A stretch of 64,000 bases of DNA from Sphingomonas sp. JUb134 (GTDB taxonomy: Bacteria; Pseudomonadota; Alphaproteobacteria; Sphingomonadales; Sphingomonadaceae), in NCBI RefSeq assembly GCF_004341505.2, contig NZ_SLYP02000001.1, positions 1,003,001 to 1,067,000 of the forward strand. Direction: 5' to 3'. The notes under the pieces are model-generated. The model made no database searches. It saw nothing but the letters and a program-made list of their open reading frames with translations, and was not told the DNA's origin. Of this stretch, positions 42,504-50,959 are shown in pieces. The translations under genes and the position numbers were made by a program. Each line of letters starts with the position of its first letter. The stretch's first letter is position 1.

Positions 42504-44712
42504 GCCACCCCAGCCGGGCGAGGACTCCGGCGCCGCCCCTGCGCCGCGCGACCTGCCCGTGAGCGACGGCACCGGCAGCCGCAGCCTTGCGGACTGGCAG
42601 GCGCTCGCCGCCAAGGAAGTGAAGGGCCGTGACCTCGACTGGCACACGCCCGAGGGGATCACGGTCAAGCCGCTCTACACCGCCGAGGATGTCGTGGCCG
42701 ATCCGGGGCTGCCCGGCTTCGCGCCCTTCACCCGCGGCGTGCGCGCGTCGATGTATGCCGGCCGCCCATGGACGATCCGCCAGTACGCCGGCTTTTCGAC
42801 GGCCGAGGAATCCAACGCCTTCTATCGCCGCAACCTCGCCGCCGGGCAGAAGGGGCTGTCGGTCGCGTTCGATCTCGCCACCCACCGCGGCTATGACAGT
42901 GACCATCCGCGCGTCGTCGGCGACGTCGGCAAGGCGGGCGTCGCGATCGACACCATCGACGACATGAAGATCCTGTTCGACGGCATCCCGCTCGATCAGA
43001 TGTCGGTCAGCATGACCATGAACGGCGCGGTGATCCCGGTGCTCGCCTTCTTCATCGTGGCGGCAGAAGAACAGGGGGTCGCTCAGGAAAAGCTGGAAGG
43101 CACGATCCAGAACGACATCCTCAAGGAGTTCATGGTCCGCAACACCTATATCTACCCGCCCGAGCCGAGCATGCGGATCATCTCGGATATCTTTGCCTAC
43201 ACCTCGGCGCACATGCCCAAGTTCAACAGCATCTCCATCTCCGGCTATCACATGCAGGAGGCGGGGGCGACGCAGGTGCAGGAGCTCGCCTTCACCATCG
43301 CCGATGGCATGGAATATGTCCGCTATGGTGTCGCCTCCGGGCTCGACATCGACAAGTTCGCCGGACGGCTGAGCTTTTTTTTCGCGATCGGCATGAACTT
43401 CTTCATGGAGGTGGCGAAGCTGCGCGCCGCGCGGGTGCTGTGGCACCGGGTGATGACGCAAGCGGGCGCCAAGGACGAGCGCTCCAAGATGCTGCGCACC
43501 CATTGCCAGACCTCGGGCGTGTCGCTGACCGAGCAGGACCCGTACAACAACGTCATCCGCACCACGATTGAGGCGATGGCGGCGATGCTGGGCGGCACCC
43601 AGAGCCTGCACACCAACGCGCTCGACGAAGCGATCGCGCTTCCCACCGACTTCTCCGCCCGCATCGCCCGCAACACCCAGATCGTGCTGCAGGAAGAGAC
43701 GGGGATGACCAAGGTCGTCGATCCGCTCGGCGGCTCCTACTACGTCGAGAGCCTCACTCAGCAGCTGGTCGACCAAGCCTGGGCGATCATCGAGCGGGTC
43801 GAGGCCGAAGGCGGCATGGCCAAGGCGGTCGCCGCCGGCTGGCCCAAGGCGATGATCGAGGAGGCCGCCGCCGCCCGCCAGGCACGCGTCGACCGCGGCG
43901 AGGACGTGATCGTCGGCGTCAACAAATACCGCCTCGCCAGCGAAGACCCGCTCGAGACGCTGGAAGTCGACAACACCAAGGTGCGCGAGGCGCAGATCGC
44001 CCGCATCGCCTGTGTCCGCGCCGGCCGCGACGAGGATGCGTGCCAGGTGGCGCTCGACGCGCTTCGCCGGAGCGCGACCGGGGACGGCAACCTGCTGGCG
44101 CTCGCAGTCGAAGCGGCACGCGCCCGCGCGACGCTCGGCGAGATCTCGGCCGCGATGGAGGCGGGCTTCGGCCGCTACGGCACCACGCCGGTACCGGTGA
44201 AGGGCGTGTATGGCGCGCCTTATGCCGGGGACGACCGCTGGGCGCAGGTGGTGGCCGGCGTCGCCGCGGTCGAGCGCCGGCTGGGGCGCAAGCCGCGGCT
44301 GCTGGTCGCCAAGATGGGGCAGGACGGGCACGATCGCGGTGCCAACGTCATCGCCTCCGCGTTCGGCGACATGGGCTTCGACGTGGTCTCCGGGCCGCTG
44401 TTCCAGACGCCGGAAGAGACGGTGGTGCTGGCGATCGAGAGCGGCGTCGACGTGGTCGGCGCCTCCAGCCTGGCTGCCGGGCACAAGACGCTGATCCCGG
44501 AGCTGATCCGCGGCCTGCGCGAGGCAGGGCGGCACGACATCAAGGTGGTGGCCGGCGGCGTCATCCCGCCGCAGGACTATGACTATCTGCGCGACGCGGG
44601 CGTGCAGGGCATCTATGGACCCGGCACCAACGTGGTCGAATGCGCGGCGGACGTGCTGCGCCTGCTCGGCCACAACATGCCACCTGCCGGACTCGAGGAC
44701 GCCGCCGAATGA
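42490..44712 (+). CDS. mcmA: Methylmalonyl-CoA mutase (B12-dependent, single large subunit)
   Basis: 740 residues with a GTG start inside the epimerase gene. The catalytic barrel has [20 protein letters not shown] and [20 protein letters not shown]. The B12-binding domain has the base-off motif DGHDRGAN ([20 protein letters not shown]). [20 protein letters not shown] is typical of the catalytic subunit. It converts (R)-methylmalonyl-CoA to succinyl-CoA using adenosylcobalamin. Its length agrees with the large MutB/ScpA-type subunit. The stop overlaps bioB by 4 nt. Confidence 0.97.
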   Translation: MANIEPPQPGEDSGAAPAPRDLPVSDGTGSRSLADWQALAAKEVKGRDLDWHTPEGITVKPLYTAEDVVADPGLPGFAPFTRGVRASMYAGRPWTIRQYAGFSTAEESNAFYRRNLAAGQKGLSVAFDLATHRGYDSDHPRVVGDVGKAGVAIDTIDDMKILFDGIPLDQMSVSMTMNGAVIPVLAFFIVAAEEQGVAQEKLEGTIQNDILKEFMVRNTYIYPPEPSMRIISDIFAYTSAHMPKFNSISISGYHMQEAGATQVQELAFTIADGMEYVRYGVASGLDIDKFAGRLSFFFAIGMNFFMEVAKLRAARVLWHRVMTQAGAKDERSKMLRTHCQTSGVSLTEQDPYNNVIRTTIEAMAAMLGGTQSLHTNALDEAIALPTDFSARIARNTQIVLQEETGMTKVVDPLGGSYYVESLTQQLVDQAWAIIERVEAEGGMAKAVAAGWPKAMIEEAAAARQARVDRGEDVIVGVNKYRLASEDPLETLEVDNTKVREAQIARIACVRAGRDEDACQVALDALRRSATGDGNLLALAVEAARARATLGEISAAMEAGFGRYGTTPVPVKGVYGAPYAGDDRWAQVVAGVAAVERRLGRKPRLLVAKMGQDGHDRGANVIASAFGDMGFDVVSGPLFQTPEETVVLAIESGVDVVGASSLAAGHKTLIPELIRGLREAGRHDIKVVAGGVIPPQDYDYLRDAGVQGIYGPGTNVVECAADVLRLLGHNMPPAGLEDAAE

Positions 44713-45737
44713 TCGACACCCTTCCCCAGCACGCCGCGGACGTGCGCAACGACTGGACGCGCGACGAGATCGCAGCGCTGTTCGACCTGCCGTTTCCCGA
44801 ACTGCTGTTCCGCGCCGCGGAAGTGCATCGCACCAGCCATCGCGCCGACGAGGTCCAGCTCTCCACCCTGCTGTCGATCAAGACCGGCGGCTGCCCGGAA
44901 GACTGCGGCTATTGCAACCAGTCGGTCCACGCCGAGACGGGGCTGAAGGCGACCAAGCTGATGGACGTGCGCGCCGTGTTGCAGTCGGCGGCGCAGGCGA
45001 AGGACAATGGCTCGTCGCGCTTCTGCATGGGCGCTGCCTGGCGCAATCCCAAGGACCGCGACATGCCCGCCATCATCGAGATGGTGAAGGGCGTGCGGCA
45101 GATGGGCATGGAAACCTGCATGACGCTGGGCATGCTGACGCCCGACCAGGCCGCGCAACTCGCCGACGCTGGGCTCGACTATTACAATCACAACATCGAC
45201 ACTTCGCCGGAACGCTATGGCGAGGTCATCACCACCCGCAGCTTCCAGGAAAGGCTCGACACGCTCGACCACGTCCGCGGGGCCGGCATCAACGTGTGCT
45301 CGGGCGGCATCATCGGCATGGGCGAGACGCGCGAGGATCGCGTCGGCTTCATCCACGCCCTGGCGACCCTGCCGCACCATCCCGAGAGCGTGCCGGTGAA
45401 CGCGCTGGTGCCGGTGAAGGGCACGGTGCTGGGCGACATGCTCGCCGATACGCCGCTCGCCAAGATCGACGACATCGAGTTCGTGCGCACCGTCGCGGTC
45501 GCGCGCATCACCATGCCGGCGAGCATGGTGCGGCTGTCGGCGGGCCGCGAGAGCATGAGCGATGCCACCCAGGCGCTGTGCTTCCTGGCCGGCGCCAATT
45601 CGATCTTCACCGGCGACAAGCTGCTCACCACCGGCAACGCGGGCGACGACAAGGACGCGGCGCTGTTCGCGCGCCTGGGCCTGCGCCCGATGCAGGCGGA
45701 GGCACCGCGGGTGAAGGAGGCGTGCGGATGCTGCTGA
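44709..45737 (+). CDS. bioB: Biotin synthase
   Basis: 342 residues. The radical-SAM cluster motif CPEDCGYC lies in [18 protein letters not shown], and the core reads [20 protein letters not shown] and [37 protein letters not shown] is the C-terminal signature. The enzyme inserts sulfur into dethiobiotin. It is unusual to see bioB away from other bio genes and inside a carboxylase operon; it would supply cofactor for the PccA biotin carrier. The start overlaps mcmA's stop (ATGA). Cysteines at the end (EACGCC) are typical. Confidence 0.97.
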   Translation: MIDTLPQHAADVRNDWTRDEIAALFDLPFPELLFRAAEVHRTSHRADEVQLSTLLSIKTGGCPEDCGYCNQSVHAETGLKATKLMDVRAVLQSAAQAKDNGSSRFCMGAAWRNPKDRDMPAIIEMVKGVRQMGMETCMTLGMLTPDQAAQLADAGLDYYNHNIDTSPERYGEVITTRSFQERLDTLDHVRGAGINVCSGGIIGMGETREDRVGFIHALATLPHHPESVPVNALVPVKGTVLGDMLADTPLAKIDDIEFVRTVAVARITMPASMVRLSAGRESMSDATQALCFLAGANSIFTGDKLLTTGNAGDDKDAALFARLGLRPMQAEAPRVKEACGCC

Positions 45738-45763
45738 TCGTGCTGGCACGGAGATAAGACGCG

Positions 45764-45797
45764 TGCGGAAGGTCCAGCAAGCAGCGGGCCTTCCGCA
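45764..45797 (+). terminator. Hairpin after bioB
   Basis: TGCGGAAGGTCC (45764-45775) pairs with GGGCCTTCCGCA (45786-45797), 12 bp with one G-T wobble, loop of 10 nt. A second small stem, GGCAG-GAA-CTGCC, follows at 45800-45812. No T tract follows, so it may be attenuating or stabilising rather than a full terminator, since pccA downstream probably belongs to the same operon. Confidence 0.5.
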
Positions 45798-45891
45798 GCG
45801 GCAGGAACTGCCCTGGGATCGTTGAGGACGCGACACCGTTGGCCAGATCGGGAGTGAGCCCGGCGACGGCGGTGCGCGTGAAGGAGAGTGA

Positions 45892-46005
45892 ATGCTGGTG
45901 ACCCTGTTGGCCGCGGCGAATGCCGCGCGATGTGCAACCCTCCGGACGCAGGCGGCGGAACTCCGGTCCGCTGCCGCACGCACGTCGCTCGTCGGGCAGG
46001 AATAG
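45892..46005 (+). CDS. Candidate 37-codon small ORF upstream of pccA
   Basis: ATG 45892 has an almost ideal ribosome site, AAGGAG, five bases upstream. The frame (MLVTLLAAANAARCATLRTQ, then AAELRSAAARTSLVGQE) stops at 46003-46005, four bases before the pccA ATG at 46010, so translation could be coupled to pccA. It has a hydrophobic N-terminal half and basic C-terminal half with one Cys. No homologue is known to me. It could be a leader peptide controlling pccA, or chance. The ribosome site is the best support. Confidence 0.45.
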   Translation: MLVTLLAAANAARCATLRTQAAELRSAAARTSLVGQE

Positions 46006-46009
46006 GCCC

Positions 46010-48007
46010 ATGTTCACCAAGATCCTGGTCGCCAATCGCGGCGAGATCGCCTGCCGCGTGATGCGAACCGCCAAGCGGATGGGGATCGCCACGGTGGCGG
46101 TCTATTCCGACGCCGATGCCGACGCGCCGCACGTGCGCATGGCGGACGAGTCGGTGCGGCTTGGCCCGGCCCCGGCGGCGGAGAGCTATCTTCGCGCAGA
46201 CCTGATCCTGCTGGCGGCCAAGGAGACCGGCGCCGACTGCATCCACCCGGGCTACGGCTTCCTGTCCGAGCGCGCCGAGTTCGCGCGCGCCTGTGCCGAG
46301 GCCGGCATCGCCTTCGTCGGCCCGCCGCCGGAAGCGATCGCGGCGATGGGCGACAAGATCGAGTCGAAGAAGCTCGCCAAGGAAGCGGGCGTGAACGTCG
46401 TGCCGGGCTTCCTGGGCGAGATCGCGACGACCGAGGATGCGGTGCGGATCGCCGGCGATATCGGCTACCCGGTGATGATGAAGGCCTCGGCCGGCGGCGG
46501 CGGCAAGGGGATGCGGCTAGCCTGGAGCGAGGCCGATGTGCGCGAGGGGTTCGAGGCGACCAAGCGCGAGGGGCTGGCGAGCTTCGGCGACGACCGGGTC
46601 TTCATCGAAAAGTTCATCCAGAGCCCACGCCACATCGAGATCCAGGTGCTGGGCGACCAGCACGGCAACCTCGTCTACCTGGGCGAGCGCGAATGCTCGA
46701 TCCAGCGCCGCCACCAGAAGGTGGTGGAGGAGGCGCCCTCGCCGTTCGTCACGCCCGAGATGCGCCGCCGCATGGGCGAGCAGGCGGTGGCACTGGCGCG
46801 TGCGGTTGGCTATTTTTCGGCCGGCACCGTCGAGCTGATCGTCTCGGGCGCGGACCCCACCGGCGAGAGCTTCTACTTCCTGGAGATGAACACCCGGCTT
46901 CAGGTCGAGCACCCGGTGACGGAGGCGATCACCGGGCTGGACCTGGTGGAGCAGATGATCCGCGTCGCCGCCGGTGAGCCGCTGGCGTTCGGTCAGGACG
47001 ATGTCACGCTGACGGGCTGGGCGATCGAGAACCGGGTCTATGCCGAGGATCCCTATCGCGGCTTCCTGCCCTCGACCGGTCGCTTGGTCCGCTACCGGCC
47101 GCCGCCCGCCCGCGACGGCGTGCGCGTCGATGACGGCGTGCGCGAGGGCGGCGAAGTCAGCATCTATTACGACCCGATGATCGCCAAGCTGGTCACCCAT
47201 GCCGATACGCGATCGGCCGCGATCGACGCGCAGGTGCATGCGCTCGATCGGTTCGAGATCGACGGCTTGGGCACCAACATCGACTTCCTCTCGGCGCTGA
47301 TGCAGCATCCGCGCTTTCGCGAGGGCGCGCTGACCACCGGCTTCATCGCCGAGGAGTTCCCCGAAGGCTTCACCGGCGCCGCACCGTCACCGGAGCTCCA
47401 GCGCCGGCTCGCCGCCATCGCGAGCGTGCTCGACGCGACCTATGCCGCGCGCGCCGCGCGCATCGAGGGGCAGTTGGGCGGCCCCATCTCCCCCGCCACC
47501 GATCGGGTCGTGACGCTCGGCGACGCGCGCTTCGAAACGCGGGTGGAGCCGTTCGAAGGCGGGCAGTTGGTGCTGTTCGCCGACGGCGGCACGGTCGAGC
47601 TGGTGGGCCATTGGCGGCCGGGCGAGCCGCTGTTCGCGGCGATGCTGGACGACGAGCCCCTGGTGGTGCGGGTCGCCCGCATCCGGGGCGGCTGGCGCCT
47701 GATCGCGCGCGGCGCCGCACATTGCGTCGGCGTGCTGCCGCCGCACGTCGCGGCGCTCACCCGGCACATGATCGAGAAGGTCCCGCCGGACTTATCGCGG
47801 CTGCTGCTCTGCCCGATGCCGGGATTGCTCACGCGCCTGCACGTGGCGCCCGGCGACCGGGTGGAGGCTGGCCAGCCGCTCGCGGTCGTCGAGGCGATGA
47901 AGATGGAGAACATCCTGCGCAGCCAAAAGGCCGGCACGGTGAAATCGGTCAACGCCGCCGAGGGCGAGAGCCTGATGGTCGACGCCGTGATCCTGGAACT
48001 GGAGTAG
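46010..48007 (+). CDS. pccA: Propionyl/acyl-CoA carboxylase, alpha (biotin carboxylase plus biotin carrier) subunit
   Basis: 665 residues with CAGGAA eight bases upstream of ATG. The biotin carboxylase domain has ILVANRGEIACRVMRTAKRM, the ATP-grasp Gly-rich loop MMKASAGGGGKGMRLAW, IEIQVLGDQHGNLVYLGERE and EMNTRLQVEHPVTE. The C-terminal biotin carrier motif is VVEAMKMENILRSQ, with Lys as biotin attachment site. Biotin is carboxylated with bicarbonate and ATP, and the carboxyl group is passed to propionyl-CoA by PccB. Its length fits PccA. It is convergent with the thioesterase gene one base away. Confidence 0.97.
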   Translation: MFTKILVANRGEIACRVMRTAKRMGIATVAVYSDADADAPHVRMADESVRLGPAPAAESYLRADLILLAAKETGADCIHPGYGFLSERAEFARACAEAGIAFVGPPPEAIAAMGDKIESKKLAKEAGVNVVPGFLGEIATTEDAVRIAGDIGYPVMMKASAGGGGKGMRLAWSEADVREGFEATKREGLASFGDDRVFIEKFIQSPRHIEIQVLGDQHGNLVYLGERECSIQRRHQKVVEEAPSPFVTPEMRRRMGEQAVALARAVGYFSAGTVELIVSGADPTGESFYFLEMNTRLQVEHPVTEAITGLDLVEQMIRVAAGEPLAFGQDDVTLTGWAIENRVYAEDPYRGFLPSTGRLVRYRPPPARDGVRVDDGVREGGEVSIYYDPMIAKLVTHADTRSAAIDAQVHALDRFEIDGLGTNIDFLSALMQHPRFREGALTTGFIAEEFPEGFTGAAPSPELQRRLAAIASVLDATYAARAARIEGQLGGPISPATDRVVTLGDARFETRVEPFEGGQLVLFADGGTVELVGHWRPGEPLFAAMLDDEPLVVRVARIRGGWRLIARGAAHCVGVLPPHVAALTRHMIEKVPPDLSRLLLCPMPGLLTRLHVAPGDRVEAGQPLAVVEAMKMENILRSQKAGTVKSVNAAEGESLMVDAVILELE

Positions 48008-48008
48008 C

Positions 48009-48404
48009 TCAGGCTTCTAGGAAGGGTGCCGCGACTTCCGGCGGCACCCGCAGGATGCGGCCCGTCTCCCGGTCGACGATGGCCCAGGTGGTCTTCGCCT
48101 CCACCCGCACGCGGCCGTCTTCGCCCACGAAGCGCATGTGGCGATCGAACCGAGCCCCGCGCGGGGGCTCTGCGATCCAGGTTTCGGCCGTGACGCTTTC
48201 GCCTTCGCGAACGTTGCCGCGATAGTCGATCTCGTGCCGGGTCACGACCCAGACATAGCGTTGCTGGTGTTCGGCCGGGGCCACCGCCTCCCAATGCGCC
48301 GTGGCCACGTCCTGGATCCAGCGCACCCAGACGGCATTGTTGACGTGCCCGAGCTCGTCGATGTCGGCCGGGCCGGCGGTGATGCGGGTCTTAAAGGGCG
48401 CCAT
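48009..48404 (-). CDS. Acyl-CoA thioesterase, 4HBT hotdog family
   Basis: 131 residues. The 4HBT active-site motif is DIDELGHVNNAVWVRWIQD, with the catalytic Asp and the HVNN sequence; the second half RHEIDYRGNVREGESVTAET is the hotdog strand pair. The family includes 4-hydroxybenzoyl-CoA and YbgC-like acyl-CoA thioesterases, cytoplasmic. It is on the opposite strand to pccA, ending 1 nt from it, and follows the GH3 gene across a terminator-like hairpin. Substrate unknown. Confidence 0.85.
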   Translation of the reverse strand: MAPFKTRITAGPADIDELGHVNNAVWVRWIQDVATAHWEAVAPAEHQQRYVWVVTRHEIDYRGNVREGESVTAETWIAEPPRGARFDRHMRFVGEDGRVRVEAKTTWAIVDRETGRILRVPPEVAAPFLEA

Positions 48405-48450
48405 GCGGCGTTCCTACCAGCAGCCCGCCGGCGAAGTCGATCCATGGGTG

Positions 48451-48476
48451 GGCGGCTGCCCTCCCGGGCAGCCGCC
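48451..48476 (-). terminator. Terminator-like hairpin after the GH3 gene
   Basis: A perfect 11-bp stem, GGCGGCTGCCC with GGGCAGCCGCC, loop TCCC, starting about 5 nt after the GH3 stop on the minus strand. No T tract. It separates the GH3 gene from the thioesterase. Confidence 0.65.
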
Positions 48477-48481
48477 AGGCC

Positions 48482-50740
48482 TCAGGGCTTCATGGTGCTG
48501 GCGGCCAGGGTGGTGACTGCGGTCAGCTTGCGATCGGTCGCATCGTGGCCGATCGCCACGCGATAGCGGCCACCCGCGATCCGCCATCCCGGGAGCGCCG
48601 TGTCATAGTCTGCCACGATGCGCGGCTCGGCCGTGAGCGTGACGCGCCGGGTCTCCCCGGGTTTGAGCTCGATCCGCTGGAACGCGGCGAGCCGCATCGG
48701 CTCCTTCGCCCCTTCGCGCACGACGTAGAGCTGCGGCACGTCCGCGCCCGCACGCTTGCCGGTGTTGGTGACCTCGACGGTGACGCTCAGCGTGCGGCCG
48801 CCGGTGACCTTGGGCTTGCGATAGGCGAAGCTGGTGTAGCTGAGGCCATGGCCGAACGGGAACAGCGGCTTCAGCGCCTTCTTCTCGTACCAGCGATAGC
48901 CGACGTCCGCGCCCTCCGTGTAGTCCACGGGGAAGCTCTGGAACTGGAAGTTGCCGGCATTGGCGGGGTTCGCCGCTGCCTGTGCTTCCAGCGAGTTCAT
49001 CGTCTCCAGGCCGACGGGGTTGGGACGCGGCGGCTGGCCGGCGCTGGCCGGGAAGGTGATCGGCAGGCGTCCCGAAGGATTGACCTTGCCGGTGAGGATG
49101 TTGGCGATCGCCTCGCCGCCGCGCTGGCCGGGATACCAGGCCTGTACCACCGCTGGCACCTTCTCGATCCACGGCATCAGCACCGGGCCGCCGGTCTCCA
49201 TCACCGCCACCGTCTTCGGCTGGGCGGTGGCGATCGCGTCGATCAGCGCGTCCTGGTGATCGGGCAGGCGCAGGTCGGGCACGTCCTGCGCCTCGGTCGT
49301 CCATTGCGTCGCGAACACGATCGCCAGGTCGGCGGCCTTTGCAGCCTCTACGGTCGCGTTGAAGTTGCGCCCGTCGACATAGTCGACCTGCACGCCCGGC
49401 AATGCCTTGCGGAGTGCCTCGAGCGGGGAGGAGGCATGATAGGTGATGCGCGCGAACGAGGATGCCGCGCCATAGGCGAGCGGCACTTCGACTGGGGCGC
49501 CGCCGACCGAGCGCACCTGGCTCGATCCGCCGCCCGAAAGCACGCCCACGTCCGCGTTGCCGCCGATCACCACGATGCGCTTGGCGCTGGCGGCGAGCGG
49601 CAGCAGGTTGCGCTCGTTCTTCAGCAGCACGATGCCGGCCTCGGCCGCGCGCTGTGCCACTTCGGCATGCTGGTCGTAAGAGATGGCCTCTGCCGTCGCT
49701 GGCATCGGCGCATCATAGGCGCCGGTCTCGATCAGGCCGGTCAGGTAGCGGATGACCATGTCGTCCAGCCGCGCCACCGGTACCTCGCCGTTCTCGACCG
49801 CCTGCTTGAGCGGCTTGGCGAAGAACAGCGCCTTGTCGAGTTCCTGCCCCGACTGCTGGTCGAGCCCGGCATTGGCGGCCTTGGCGGTCGAATGCACCGC
49901 GCCCCAGTCGCTCATCACCCAGCCGCGATAGCCCCAGTCGCGCTTCAGCACGTCCGTCAGCAACCGCGGGTTCTCGCACGCCCAGTCGCCGTTCACCTTG
50001 TTGTAGGCGCACATGACGGAGCCGGGGCGGCCCTTCTCGATCGCGATTTGGAAGGCGAGGAGGTCGCTCATCCGCAGCGCCTTCTCGTCGATGCGCGCGT
50101 CGACGACCATGCGGCCGGTCTCCTGCGCGTTCAGTGCGAAGTGCTTGACGGTGGAGACGATGCGGTTCGACTGGACGCCGGCGATGTGCGCGCCGCCCAG
50201 CAGGCCGGCAAGCAGCGGATCTTCGCCCAGATATTCGAAGTTACGGCCGTTCCACGGATCGCGGGTCAGGTTGACGCCGCCCGCCAGCAGCACGTTGAAC
50301 CGCTTGGCGCGTGCTTCGGCGCCGATCATCGCGCCGCCTGCGCGCGCGATCTCGGGATCGAAGCTAGCGGCGGTGGCGAGCCCGGAGGGGAGGGCGGTGG
50401 CAACATCGCCCTTGCGCTGCTCGACCTGGTTGGCGACGCCGAGCGACGCGTCGCTCTCGCGCACCAGCGGCACGCCCAGCCGCGGGATGCCGTCGATATG
50501 GCCGGCGGAGGGAATCAGCTCGTTCTTCGTCTTGCCGTTGGCCATGGGCGGGAACAGCCCGTGCACCAGCGCGATCTTCTCGTCCGTGGTCATACGCGCG
50601 ACGACCGCCTCGGCCCGCGCACGCGCATCCCCTGCGGGAGCGGGCGAAGACGCCGCCTGCGGCTCCCGCGCGAGCACCGCCGGCGCGGCCAGGCCTGCCA
50701 GGAGCGATCCTCCGAGCAGCAGGCCATGAAACTTCAACAT
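48482..50740 (-). CDS. bglX: Secreted beta-glucosidase, glycoside hydrolase family 3
   Basis: 752 residues from ATG 50740 with AAGAGG upstream. A signal peptide (ending AAPAVLA) sends it to the periplasm. GH3 N-domain: GIPRLGVPLVRESDASLG-like region, then VKHFALNAQETGR and the nucleophile Asp278 in GWVMSDWGAVHS. GH3 C-domain follows, then an FN3-like domain (about 640-752) with GADVPQLYVVREGAKEPMRL. The length and domain order match BglX-type glucosidases that trim beta-linked glucosides. It is divergent from the TonB receptor, and an operator overlaps the shared promoter region. The exact linkage is unknown. Confidence 0.93.
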   Translation of the reverse strand: MLKFHGLLLGGSLLAGLAAPAVLAREPQAASSPAPAGDARARAEAVVARMTTDEKIALVHGLFPPMANGKTKNELIPSAGHIDGIPRLGVPLVRESDASLGVANQVEQRKGDVATALPSGLATAASFDPEIARAGGAMIGAEARAKRFNVLLAGGVNLTRDPWNGRNFEYLGEDPLLAGLLGGAHIAGVQSNRIVSTVKHFALNAQETGRMVVDARIDEKALRMSDLLAFQIAIEKGRPGSVMCAYNKVNGDWACENPRLLTDVLKRDWGYRGWVMSDWGAVHSTAKAANAGLDQQSGQELDKALFFAKPLKQAVENGEVPVARLDDMVIRYLTGLIETGAYDAPMPATAEAISYDQHAEVAQRAAEAGIVLLKNERNLLPLAASAKRIVVIGGNADVGVLSGGGSSQVRSVGGAPVEVPLAYGAASSFARITYHASSPLEALRKALPGVQVDYVDGRNFNATVEAAKAADLAIVFATQWTTEAQDVPDLRLPDHQDALIDAIATAQPKTVAVMETGGPVLMPWIEKVPAVVQAWYPGQRGGEAIANILTGKVNPSGRLPITFPASAGQPPRPNPVGLETMNSLEAQAAANPANAGNFQFQSFPVDYTEGADVGYRWYEKKALKPLFPFGHGLSYTSFAYRKPKVTGGRTLSVTVEVTNTGKRAGADVPQLYVVREGAKEPMRLAAFQRIELKPGETRRVTLTAEPRIVADYDTALPGWRIAGGRYRVAIGHDATDRKLTAVTTLAASTMKP

Positions 50741-50822
50741 CCTCTTCCCCTTCTCGTGGTGTGGCGCGCTTCGGAGCAAATTCATCGTCCGCGCGCAATG
50801 GCTGTGCTTTTCAGAGCACAGG

Positions 50823-50838
50823 TTGGGAACGTTCTCAA
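50823..50838. promoter_or_regulatory. LacI-type operator O1 near the GH3 gene
   Basis: TTGGGAACGTTCTCAA: a 16-bp palindrome with a central CG and one mismatched pair, in the 180-nt region between the divergent GH3 and TonB receptor starts. The central CG and flanks are typical of LacI/GalR-family operators. It shares GAACGTTCTCAA with O2. The LacI gene at 57373-58422 is the likely binder, inferred from location. Confidence 0.65.
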
Positions 50839-50879
50839 CAACGGTATCGCTCACACTTTCAGCGACACGGCATTGCTGC

Positions 50880-50915
50880 TTGACAACCGTTCGCCTGCTC
50901 AGTGAACGTTCTCAA
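50880..50915 (+). promoter_or_regulatory. Candidate promoter overlapping operator O2, upstream of the TonB receptor
   Basis: TTGACA at 50880-50885 is a perfect -35 box. A 17-nt spacer leads to TGAACG (50903-50908) as -10, a weak match. The second operator (50900-50915, centre GAACGTTC, right half GTTCTCAA) overlaps this -10, so a bound LacI protein would block RNA polymerase. The left half matches the palindrome poorly. The predicted transcript would start near 50915, 45 nt before the receptor's ATG. Confidence 0.55.
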
Positions 50916-50959
50916 TAACGATGCGGGATTACAGCCCGCCGGCAAAAGGGGAGGTTCGG

